From NCBI GenBank assembly GCA_037043235.1, contig JAWRVZ010000104.1, positions 2,304,958 through 2,368,957 on the forward strand: a stretch of 64,000 bases of DNA, in the 5' to 3' direction. Source of the stretch: Rhodeus uyekii. Taxonomy: Eukaryota > Chordata > Actinopteri > Cypriniformes > Acheilognathidae. The position numbers were made by a program, and so were the translations under genes. Of this stretch, positions 12,392-23,659 are shown one piece after another. A model generated the notes under the pieces. It searched no databases. It had not been told where the DNA came from and saw only the letters and a list, made by a program, of their open reading frames with translations. The stretch's first letter is position 1. Each line of letters begins with the position of its first letter.

Positions 12392-13599
12392 GGTTTGTGT
12401 ATTAGTGTGAGAAAAGAAAACGGTGGAATGATACGCAAACTATCTACGTAGTGCCGGTAATGCAGAGCAGTCTTGAGGTTACAATTGACAAATTCATCTA
12501 ATATAGAAAGCAGATTTAATGTAATAAAGGCTTTCTAAAACATGCTGGAAAGCAAAGCAAAACAAATCTAGGTTCAGAAAAACACAACAAACTCATTTAT
12601 GTTTGTTTATTTTAATTTTTAATTTTATTTCAAGTTCAGTCACGCAGCTTAATGTTTTATTTATATATTTATTTTCTTTGTATAAACTTTCTTTATGTAA
12701 GCAGTTAATAAAAACAATTATAAAAAAAACTTTCTTTATTGTACTACGATAAATTACGGGTTTTTTTGTAGTTTTATACTTTTTTTATTAAGTGCATATT
12801 TATATAAAAAAAGTATATGTGTACAGAAAAAGAAGAAGAATATGTGGAGCTGCATGCATTATCACACCACGACTATAATGAGTAATAAGTAAAACATTAA
12901 CAGTAATCAATGAGAACATGTTTATTGTGTCTTCATCTATTACACATTATTAATTTTTATGAATAATATTATCTAAGATTGTCTTGAGCTTGAGGCGTGT
13001 AAAATCCAATGATAATATAGTATAAAAAATTTTAAAGAGTGGCCAATCATCTGTTTACATCTTATTTCTTTTTAATGAGAACGATCTGGGACGTCATCAC
13101 AAGACAACATGGTGAATCTGGCCCAAAATATGACAGACATGCCTAAAACATGCTTAAATTATAACAAGTCCATTCCAACGACGGATATTTTATGTTAATT
13201 TACAAGAACTAAATTCTATAATAAGAGTAAGAGTATATAAGAGTCTATAATATTGATGACTGTAATAAAATGCAAGTAACCCTAACAAAACACAAAACTA
13301 AAGAAAAATCAGTCAGCTACAAAAATATTTCATTCATTTTGAGCAGTGTACTATATTTCATATGTCTGTGCATGATGTGAAATGTAAGTGAAACCCTATT
13401 TTAAGGTAATGCATGTTAGATGCTGTCACGGAATGAACTTCTTTTAACAATATATTAAATAAGCTTTTATATGAATTTTATATATATATAATTCATATAA
13501 AAGCTTATATATATTACATATATATATTACATGGGACAGTTTGTATAAGTGTAGTAGTTTAAAGTTTACTTTTGTCACAGTGCTTATTTTATTTATTTG
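12392..13599. other. AT-rich spacer between LRR gene and mfsd6
   Basis: No coding potential seen. It contains a perfect hairpin at 13459-13508 (listed separately) and poly-A/poly-T tracts. Confidence 0.55.
13459..13508. repeat. Perfect 19-bp-arm palindrome
   Basis: The arm ataagcttttatatgaatt (13459-13477) pairs exactly with 13490-13508 around a 12-nt AT loop. It is AT-rich and cruciform-capable, about 140 bp upstream of the mfsd6 promoter region. Confidence 0.85.
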
Positions 13600-13609
13600 A
13601 TCTTCTTAA

Positions 13610-13975
13610 TATTAAAATAACGTGCCATCGCTATTGGACGACTTTCCTGTGACGTCAGCACGTTCTAATTACTATTCAGAACGACTTGCCTTCAGAAGAA
13701 CGTGAGCAAGCAACGTCAGCATCTAATTAATATTCATGAGTCAAGCCCCAGGTCGGTTTGTGCTCAGGTGAAAGCTGGATTCTTGCCACCAAATTACAAA
13801 AATGGCTTGCTAAGACAGTAAATAAGAGAGAAATTGCCTGTTTGGACCGACAGAGAAGCTAGAAGACCAAAACACTGTCTAGGAAAATTCATCGGAAATG
13901 GAAGAAAATCAACTTCAGCATCGAAACTCGTTTGTTTCAAAGTAGCCAACTCACCTGAAAGTACCGAGGCTACAG
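13610..13975 (+). promoter_or_regulatory. mfsd6: Candidate mfsd6 promoter and untranslated exon 1
   Basis: A perfect CRE palindrome TGACGTCA is at 13650-13657, with an inverted CCAAT (attgg) at 13633-13637 and a second CGTCAGC near 13713. A transcribed-looking block then ends in the consensus donor ctacag|gtaaac at 13975/13976. Splicing to the acceptor ending at 15304 (cccaactttag) would place the mfsd6 ATG 23 nt into exon 2. The transcription start is not determined; the splice pairing is inferred. Confidence 0.5.
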
Positions 13976-15327
13976 GTAAACGCACAATGGCGGTTTTCTA
14001 AGGGTTATTTATCTTTCATAAAGAGTTTAACGAACCAGCTTCATCCTTTATTAAATTACATTTCGGTAAAGGAAGCTCTGACACTTCCGTAAAACAGACA
14101 GACCCGCCATAAACCGTCATTACGTCATTGAGTAATATGCATCACAATCAATCTTCATTTACATCACACTTAAATTATTAATGGCATGCTAAAAAATTAG
14201 TTCCTTTGTGGTGTAATGCATATAATCTAGCATAATATGCTTTGCATTATTGTAACGTCATCCTCATCGTTTTGTTTTTGTTTCGTATGTGTAAATGTCA
14301 TCTGTGTCTTGCAGAATAAAAAACAAACTTCGCACGTGATATTTGGAACATGACACTTGTTTACTTCTTAGGGAGCATGGCACAGTATACACTGTACACT
14401 GCTTACTATTTTGCTATAATATGTGAGCCCTACCCAGAATGCACTAATACTTTCATGATATAGTGCGCTGATGTCACATGACCTAATCACCAAATATAGT
14501 TGTCATCTGAGTATTCAGAACATTTGTATACTGTGGATAGTCTACTTTCATTGCAGCATGATGTTAGTATGTACTGAACATAGCTTTACTGTAAATGTAT
14601 AAGTCTTTAATACCATGATTAGTGTTCTGATAGTAGGTTTTCAGACTTTTTCTAACTTCGCCAATGCTCTGTAAAGTTCTGTATCTTTTATTTTTGTTCA
14701 ACATTATTCTCAGTCTTTTAAAGGTGGCATAAAATGGAAGTTGGGATAGTCTCTTCTTCCCTATTGTGACGTGAAATGGTTGATTGTTTCTCAATCAAGA
14801 ACAAATATAGGGTGGAGATGTCGCTGCAAGAGGAAGATGACGTTATTTTGATTGAAGATTATGAGGGCACATCGATTTTTAAAAAGTTATAATGATGTGC
14901 ACGGATAAATTATTGGCAATATTGCATTAATACACGAATGGTACATTTTGATTTCATGGTAACTTTAAAGTCAGTTTGAAATCAAAACTGACCCTATTTA
15001 CTTGCATTACATTTTCAGCAAAATATTTTTTATCCTATTTAACAAACAATGTGTTGAATGAAGACCAGGAGTCAGAAGTGCAGTCACTTCACAGAAGAAA
15101 TTTTAGTGAAGAATAGTTTGCAGTTTCATCAGCAGAAGCTTCAGGTCTCACAAGGAGTTCGTAGGCCGCCCCACATACAATAACATTGTTACAGCAATTA
15201 TACTCTAACAGAGGGTAAATCCCCTATAAATGTCTCATGTTAATTTTATATTTTAACGCATTTTAGACATTTATATGTTCTTGTGATCTTTAACCCAACT
15301 TTAGAAATATCAAAGCACCCAGCAAAG

Positions 15328-18300
15328 ATGGCAGACGACCGTGTTGCCATCTTAACTGATGATGAAGAGGAGCTGAAAAGGAGACACCTTGAGCGTTTTG
15401 ACCGTCTGTCGCTTGAGATTCAAACAGATCAACCATCCCAACTGTCTAACAACAATGTTCCCAACGATACGGCACCGTCTCCATCCCCTCAACACGATAT
15501 GAGCTGCTGCGAAAGATTGTTCCTGCGGGTTAACCGCCACCTGCTTGTGTCAAAAGTGTTTTATTTATTCTTCTATGCTGCATATGGTTCCCTTCATCCA
15601 CTTCTTGCTCTGTACTACAAGCAGCTGGGGATGAATCCCACCCAAAGTGGTCTCCTAGTGGGAATCCGATATTTCATTGAGTTCTGTAGTGCCCCTTTTT
15701 GGGGCATTGTTGCAGATCGTTTCGGGAAAGGTAAAGCAGTCTTATTGTTCTCTATGTTATGTTGGCTCCTGTTCAGTTGTGGGATTGGCTTTGTGGATCC
15801 ACCAGAAATGAAGTGTAAAGAGAACCTCCCAACAACCACAGCTATAGCAACGACCATTCATCCTACCACATCTAACGAGACCTTCTACACCAGTTCTATC
15901 CTGACAACAAACTTGATGAGACGGCGAAGGGATCTGATTGGACACTACCCTTTGCGAAGCCTCTTGTCCGTTCAATCTTCAGGCTACATCTCTGAACACC
16001 GGTTCAAACGGGATTCCAACATGAGTTTCACTGTGGCATCTGATGAACCAGCTAACACAACAGAGTCTAACCAAACCACGACCACACGGCCTGAGCCAAG
16101 TACACCCATCTCAACATCAACCCCCAACAGCACAAACACAACGTCCAGCAGCACTACTCAAAGTACCACATTGAAACCAAAACTGCCACCTCCTGTATAT
16201 AACATGGACCAGGTTCATGCCATTTTCCTGCTGATTCTGCTCGTCATCATCGTTGGCGAGTTTTTCAGTGCTCCAGCTATTACGATTGTAGATACGGTAC
16301 GTAACTGTTTGAAAATAAACTCAATATTAAGGCATCTCAGTTAGTCCATTTTATAGGCCATGTAGGACCATGAACTTCCACTGCATTTAAATGTTAGTCA
16401 TAAGACCAAACAACAGTCACTTTTCCACTGTAAGGGTGTTGGTGCTTGAGCCTCTCTTCCCAATCTGGAACCACTTCATGTGTTTCCACTTCTGAAAAGG
16501 TGATTCTGGGCTTGAAAAATTGGCTCCATGATGGTCTTGAACCAGGAGCAAATGTCGGTGGCCGTGGGGTGGGATAATATCTAGTAAAGTTGGCAAAGTA
16601 ACAACTCATCTGGATGCTGTGAAACAAAATAAGATTTCAACTAGTCTTTCCGTGAAAATATGTTTATTTTTGGGAAGGTTATGTAGCAACATAACAAGTT
16701 ACATTCGGAATATAGCTACGTTTCCAGTGAATTTTTTTAGGACTAAGGTAAGGGTAAAAGGACCATAAAATTTAATGAACCCTGAGAACATTGGAACATT
16801 CATTATGTGCTATATCTGGGAAGTTTAGTACCCTGGGAATGAGAGAAAAGCACCTCTGGCACCAGCTTCAGCACCATTTTGGTGGAAAAGAGCAATTTTT
16901 GGTGTGTCTAAAACAGGTATATGACTTTCTGGATTGTTTTAGGTGACGCTCCAGTACCTGGGTCCGCACCGTGACCGCTACGGTCTCCAGCGAATGTGGG
17001 GATCTCTAGGCTGGGGTGTCGCCATGCTCTGTGTGGGCATCTGGATCGACCACACTAGCACCAACCTTGTCATTGACAACATGAAATGTGTCATGGAAAA
17101 TTACAAGAATTACCGTATTGCCTTCATCGTGTTTGGAGTATTAATGGCCGTGGCTCTGATCGTTGCCACTCAGTTTAAGTTTAGTGTTCAGCACCAAGAG
17201 AACAGTAATGAAAACCAGGTTGGCAACCAGCACGCCCAAAATGGACAACCTGGAACAAATAACTTAGAGACTCCAACAATTGTCCATGCTGAGGAGTTCC
17301 ACTTCTGGGACTTGATGCGACTGCTGTGCGGTGTACAGTATGGCACTGTGTTATTCGTGGCCTGGTTCATGGGCTTCGGATATGGGTTTGTTTTTACTTT
17401 CCTTTACTGGCATTTACAGGACCTGACAGGAACCACAACGCTGTTTGGGATTTGCTCTGTACTGAGTCATGTGGCGGAGCTTGCTGCCTATTTCACCAGC
17501 CATAAGTTCATTGAACTGGTGGGGCACATCAGGTGAGGTTCTCTATCAGCTTTGAATTAGAATGATCAGTTCAGTTTTTAATCTGGTTTTGCTTTAGTTC
17601 AGATGTACAGTAATACCTCTGTTTATGAGTTTAATTCGTTCCAAGAGCTCGTAACTCAAAATTCTCGTAGACCAGAACAATTTTCCCCATAAGAATGCAA
17701 TAAAAATCACTCGATTCGTTCCACACAACCTTAAATGCCCATTTTAAATATTTTTTGGGTTTTACCCTATTAATTAAAGTTAACATTATAACTATTAAGG
17801 TCTCAAATAATTACTAATTAATAATTGACAATTAAATTTTAAAATTACTTGACAATTTACTGTAACGCGCACTTTACCTTTGAGTAGCGTCGCTGCTGAC
17901 GTGAAGGAGACGAGAGGAGGGTTTTACTGCTTACAGGGAGAATTTCATACCTTCTTTCTATATGCTGTACTGTACGTATATATTTCACTTTAACATGAAC
18001 AATAACGATCACAATTAATGTTAACAACAGGTAAAACCGCTGTAAATCACTTATAAAAGTATGCACTGTGGTGAATGATGCAACCAAACCGAGCGACGCT
18101 GAGAGAATGAACGAGTTAAGGGATGATAAAGGGGTTGGTACCGCGTGACTGTTTTGTGAGAGGATGTCGTTAGGATATTTCCTGTAAAAATGCATGCGAA
18201 GATGCTGCGCATTTGGACTTTTCCACACAAAAATGCGCATGGGCGGGGGAATATTTTTCTCGCACACCGATATTACAATGCTCGTACATCAATTTGCTCG

Positions 18301-21300
18301 TATACTAAGTCACTCGTAAACTGAGGTATTACTGTACTTCAGTTTTCTTCAGTTCTTCTATTGACAATGACTATCTCTTACCGTAATACAATTTCCATAA
18401 GGTACAAAGTTCTAATCATTTGTTTTTCATAATCTAGACACTAGAGGTTCACTCCGGGTGAACCGGGTGAAAAAATTAAGCAATTTTATTAAGTGTAATA
18501 AAAAAAACGTAGATATTTTGGTAGTTGTTGATCTTGTTGGTGTTGATCTAGTTGTTAGCTTAGCCACATGCTAACATCTTTTAGGTTTTCAAATGACTTA
18601 AGTTGTGTCCCAAATGATGGCGTATACACCATGAACTTATACTTTGTACTCGTCCATATAACAAATTCTGTACTTTTCAGTGTGAACACACTACTTGCAC
18701 TATTTATACTTCAAAACGGCATAGTGCACAAGTATATTGGATATTTGGATTTCAGTTAGGAGAATACTTTGTAAGGTTTCTACTTATGAAGGCAGCTTAC
18801 TAGTATTCATAACACACCACTCATTTAGCTTCACAAATCTAACACCCCTTCTGCTTCTGGATCAAACCATCATGCGTAGGTTAGTCCAGTCGCAGCAGAG
18901 ACTTGTCCAGGTAACCCAAACCATCTCACTGTATCTTGTGACTCAAGCTCATTTGATCCTGCCCTTGAGTCCGTGAGCTTTCGTGGCACTGTCTTGCGAC
19001 TCTAGGTTTGCTCTGGAATCATTGTTTGTTTAAAAAGCCTGGTTCAAGAAAACAAAGCCTTTTCTGTCAGCGGTGGCCCAAGTCCAGAATACATTGCACA
19101 GCAGCTACAGTGTCCTTTCAAACAAGGAACTGTTCATGCTCTTTTGGTGTTTAACTATTTCTCTGCTCGAGTTATAGAAAAGCATATGACTGAAGGACTG
19201 ACAGTATAAAGCAATATAGTTTTAGAAGTAATCTCACCTTTGAAAAGTTCAGACGATTCGACTTCTTGTAAGAGGCAGTTAAAGATCTAAAGAATTTCCT
19301 GTTCTACATTTGTATATTTTATAGAAGGACTGTAAAGATTTTTGTGATATTACTTTGCCGTTCAATCTAAACTAGATTCTTGTTTTATTGGTTAAGGAAG
19401 TTTAGATAATGAGTCCTCCTCTGTATAGAGACATTTTTATTTGGTTGTATGACCATCAAAATGTTTATTTATACTTGTATATTTGATTAATTTATTAATA
19501 CAAATTGTTTACATGTATGCGACAATTCAACTGACCTGTTTTCATGGGGTGCGCTTAATAAAAATAGACTTAATTTTGTTTTGTGAGGTTCATGTCTGTC
19601 GTTTTTAATAGTGTATTGTGTTTCTACTTTGGCAGAGTTTTGTACATCGGCCTGGCCTGCAACACCGCACGCTACCTCTATATCTCGTATCTGGAGAATG
19701 CCTGGACTGTGCTGCCCATGGAAGTGCTACAAGGTATGAACAGCCAGTCATCGAGCTCTCCATACTGGGGAAAAAGCAAAAACTGCAATCGTTAAAATGT
19801 GTGAATGTGTTCTGTTTTATACCTTCAAATTCGGTTGTATAAGTAAGATGTGTGGAACAAAGAAAGGTCAGGGTTCATTTCAGGAGAAGAAATCAAGTCA
19901 GTTTGAGGTTGTCAATTTTTTTTTTACTGTTTCCAAACGATAAGGAAGAAAGCAGGCTTGTAGATGTACTATAATAAAGCGAAGACTTAGGAATGAAGAC
20001 CTTGATCTGGTCTGTTTACATTCAACACTGAGGTTGTTTTGTCTGTTCGAAGAAATGTAATTAGTGTCACAGACTTATTAGCCAGCTTCTCTCTTTTTTC
20101 CTGAGATACATGCGTACATGCGTTTAAGTATGTAGTTTATTAACTTGAAGTCAAAACACTTGTTTTTTCGTACACTGGTCAATTTTTAACCTTTTGTTTT
20201 AAACTAGTGGAAGGTAAACATCCAAAATATATATTTAAATGTTTATTTTATTACACTTTATCTATTTGTGTCTGTAGATTTAAATTGCAATACACATATT
20301 TAAAGGCCGTTTTTCTCATTAAATCTGTTATCTCAACAAAATGAAACAAGAATTTTGAACCTGGTTTTATCCAATGTATGCAAATTTGAGCATATTTAAA
20401 CATAATATTCAAGAAAGCTTGTAATACAAAAATGTTTGCAATTTTTTTTTCCTATATACTCAATCAACTGAGAAACAGAAATATATGTACATAACACATT
20501 TTCTACTTAATTATTTGTTTGTATTTGTTTTGGACACTTAAGCTTTATATTATGTTAACGCATTGTGTACCTGTGCAGGAATAACGCACGCGTCTGTTTG
20601 GGCAGCATGCATTTCGTATTTAAGCGCGGCCGTTCCTCCACCGCTTCGGACGTCCGCTCAGGGCATCCTGCAGGGTCTCCACCTCGGCCTGGGCAGGGGC
20701 TGCGGGGCGATGGTTGGCGGGATATTTGTCAACTACTTTGGTATGAACATTGATGACTGTTTTTGTAATTGTATGACATTGTAAATGCCGGTGTATGTAT
20801 ATAAACAGGAGCGTGGTCTTGTTTTTCAGGTGCTGCCGAAACGTTCAGAGGAATAGGAATGACCTCGCTTGTAATTTTGCTCTTTTTTTCATTAATTATG
20901 TGGATCACTGGCCAGAATGAGAAAAAAGGTGAGGAACACAATCTCCAAAAGTTTTGACAATGACACATATTTATTTTCACAAAGTCTGCTACTTCAGTTT
21001 TTATGATGGCAATTTGCATACACTCCAGAATGTTATGACGAGTGATCAGATGAATTGCAATTATTTGCTAAGCTCCTCTTTGATATGAAAATGAACTTAA
21101 TCCCCAAAGAAACATTTCAGCCCTGCCACAAAAGGAGCAGCTGACATCATGTCAGTGAGTCTCTGGTGAACACAGGTGTGAGTGTTGAGGAGGATGAGGC
21201 TGGAGATCACGGTCGTGCTGATTGAGTAACAGACTGGAAGCTTTAAAAGAAGGCTGGTGCTTGAAATCATTGTTCTTCCTCTGTTAACTCTGGTTATCTG

Positions 21301-23430
21301 CAAGGAAACACGTGCAGTCATTATTGCTTTGCACAAAAAGGATTCACAGGCTAGGATATTGTTGCTAGTGAGATTCCACCTTAATCAACCATTTATCATT
21401 GATCATCAAGAACTTCAAGGATTCAAGGAGAGAGGGTCAGTTGTTGTGAAAAAGGATTCAGGGCAGCCAAGAAAGTCCACAAAGATCCAGGACGTCTCCT
21501 ATATTTCGTTGCACTTGACTTTTAAAGGATGTCCTGGCGTCAAGAAGAACAAAAAAGAGGCCACTTCTCTCCAGGAAAACATCAGGGACAGACTGATATT
21601 CTTCAAAAGTACTGCTGAGGACTGGGGTAAAGTCATTTTCTCTGATGAATTTTCTTTTCCGATTGTTTGGGGCATGAATCTGAAAATAAGCTTGTCTGGA
21701 GAAGAAAAGGTGAGAGCTACCATCAGTCCTGTGTCAAGCCAACAGTAAAGCATCCTGAGACCATTCATGTGTGGGGTTGCTTCTCAGCCAAGAGATTGGG
21801 CTCACTCGCAATTTTGTCAAAAGAACACACCCATGAATAAAGAATGGTAAAAAACATGTCCGAGAGCAACTTCTCCCAACCATCCAAGAAGAGTTTGGTA
21901 AAAACATAAGGCAAAAGTGATAATTAAGTGGCTTGAAGAACAAAACATTGAAAGTTTGGGTCCATGACCAAGAAACTCCCCAGACCTTCATCCCATTGAG
22001 AACTTGTGGTCAATCCCTGGGTGAACAAACAAAAATCCACAAACTGCAAGCATTGATAATGCAAGTGTGTCCATCTCTAATGGGCTGCCGTTAGTCAGGA
22101 TGTGGACCAGAAGTTGACTGACAGCATGACAGATCGAATTGCAGAGGTCTTGGAAAGGAAGGGTCAACACTGCAAATATTGGGCATAAACTTACTGTAAT
22201 TGTCAATAAAAGCCTTCTGACACTTATGAAATGCTTGTAGTTATACTTCAGTAGACCATAGTAACATCTGACACAAAGATCTAAAAATCAGATTTTGTGA
22301 AAATTTATATTTGTCATTCTCAAAACTTTTGGGTACAGCTGCAAAATGTTAAGTTTGTTTCAAATAGAAACTAAGTGGCAAAAAAAAGTTTTGTTAACAA
22401 TTTTAGCCTAATCATTTCTATAAATTACAAGACGCTTTACAGCTTCAACATACAGTTTTAAAGTGTTTTCATTCATATTTGAATCAAATCTTAAATAGTT
22501 TATATTTTACCCCACAGAGGACAAGATGCTAGCAGAGAACATTCCTATCCCATCCAGTCCTGTTCCCATAGCAACCATCGACCTGGTTCAGAACACAGCA
22601 GATGAGGTGGCACCAGCTCGACCCGAGCCTAAACTTCCAGTTCGGAAAACAAAGCACCAGGAAGAGCAGGAGGATCTGAACAAGCCTGCTTGGGTTCCCT
22701 CCGGGTCGCCGTGGGTTTCAGTTGCTCTGCTGTTTTACCAAATCAGAGAGAAGGTCATCATGGCAAAGACACATCCCCCTGTTGAGGTGCAGCCCCTTCA
22801 GGTAGCACAGAGCATCATGGGAAAATAGGATGATGATGATGATGATAAATAATTATAGGAATATGGATCTAAATAGTGTGTTGAGTGTTTTCTGTCTCTT
22901 TTCATGCGTTCTTTGGCAGAAAGGTGAGATTTAGTTGATTTAGTACAATATTTTGATGGTCTTTGGGGGAAAATTGCTCCGTAGACGTGCCAGTAAACAT
23001 GAAATTGATCTCCTCTGCCAACTATTTTCTCAAACTGACAGATTTCAATGTCACGAAAAAGAACGTTTAGTTACTGGAATTAATCAGCATCTGAACAATG
23101 AAAAATCAGCAAATAACCTACTCTCAAATAAAATAAATGACTTTATGCTATTTAGAAAGATTATGTTTTTGTTTTTAAATATGCTTTTTTGTTCCAGCAG
23201 GCATTTTATTTGGTGTAATTAAATGTTAAACTGGCTGTTTCTCTAACTAGGACACAGATGAGGTCCCCTCAAACTCCAGAGAAGACGACCAACCGCCTCC
23301 AGTCTTTAGCGATGCCTTGCGGCGGGAAAGCGTTCCCAGCGGACCCCATTCCCCGGGGTTTCCCGGTCCCTCAGGGGCCAATGCCCCGCTGGAATTCCCA
23401 CCACAGTCTGTATTACAACTAAACAGCTGA
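15328..23430 (+). CDS. mfsd6: Major facilitator superfamily domain-containing protein 6
   Basis: Coding exons: 15328-16296, 16943-17532, 19636-19733, 20579-20740, 20830-20928, 22518-22801 and 23251-23430. All introns are GT-AG and the 2382 nt close exactly as 793 aa plus stop, close to human MFSD6 (about 790 aa). The start is the ATG in gcaaagATGgc; the upstream in-frame ATG at 15283 lies before the acceptor at 15304. The N-terminus MADDRVAILTDDEEE is diagnostic. Membrane helices include YGSLHPLLALYYKQLG and an MFS motif-A-like DRFGKGK. A Thr/Ser/Asn-rich extracellular loop spans about residues 155-292, followed by IVGEFFSAP and LGRGCGAM segments. The cytoplasmic tail has TKHQEEQEDLNKPAW. Human MFSD6 is a poorly understood plasma-membrane MFS protein (mouse MMR2, proposed to bind certain MHC class I molecules); transport substrate is unknown. 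Paralogue letter (a/b) not assigned. Confidence 0.96.
17608..18334. mobile_element. Tigger/pogo-type non-autonomous element in mfsd6 intron
   Basis: 727 bp with termini CAGTAATACCTC at both ends in inverted orientation, flanked by TA (17606-17607 and 18335-18336). Subterminal repeats of ctcgtaa/ctcgta type recur near both ends. No intact transposase. It lies between mfsd6 coding exons 2 and 3. Confidence 0.85.
20939..22341. mobile_element. Degenerate Tc1-like transposon filling mfsd6 intron 5
   Basis: Inverted ends read ccaaaagttttgacaatgac (left) and gtcattctcaaaacttttgg (right), the terminal signature of a widespread fish Tc1 family. The total is about 1.4 kb of an expected 1.6 kb. The plus-strand frame at 21257-21748 keeps transposase pieces: a KERGSV...SGQPRKST DNA-binding segment and VIFSDEFSF around a catalytic Asp. 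The frame is broken by deletions and stops, so it is a dead copy. The intron spans 20929-22517, so the element makes up most of it and starts about 10 bp after the 5' splice site. Confidence 0.88.
21257..21748 (+). pseudogene. Tc1-family transposase remnant
   Basis: A 163-codon frame inside the Tc1-like element. It retains a Gly/Arg-rich hook region (SGQPRKST) and the motif VIFSDE that carries one of the DDE-type acidic residues. Neither a full N-terminal paired-like domain nor a complete catalytic triad is present in one frame, and the intact family protein is about twice this length. It is non-functional. Confidence 0.8.
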
Positions 23431-23605
23431 TGCCACAACCTGACTCAGTAACCCACGGGTATTTCCTCCTCACACTGACGTTTTACTTTCTCTCTAGTTT
23501 TCTTATAAACTACTTGGGAAAATGCGAGGAAGATGGATGTACTTTGCTGTATAAGTGCCTTAGAATGATTTTTAACTTATTCCCAGGTGTTTTGCACAAA
23601 CTTTA

Positions 23606-23611
23606 AATAAA
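23606..23611 (+). terminator. mfsd6: mfsd6 polyadenylation signal
   Basis: AATAAA in actttaaataaagcc, 176 bp after the mfsd6 stop codon. A T/G-rich stretch (gtgtgcctgttttta) follows within 30-40 bp, as expected for a cleavage region. Confidence 0.75.
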
Positions 23612-23659
23612 GCCTGGCTAGTTTTAAACCATAACGTGTGCCTGTTTTTACTTTCTTCG

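Noticed and set aside
15283..15327. Upstream in-frame ATG for mfsd6 at 15283
   Set aside because: It precedes a good 3' splice site (ending 15304) and the family N-terminus starts at MADDRVAIL, 15328.
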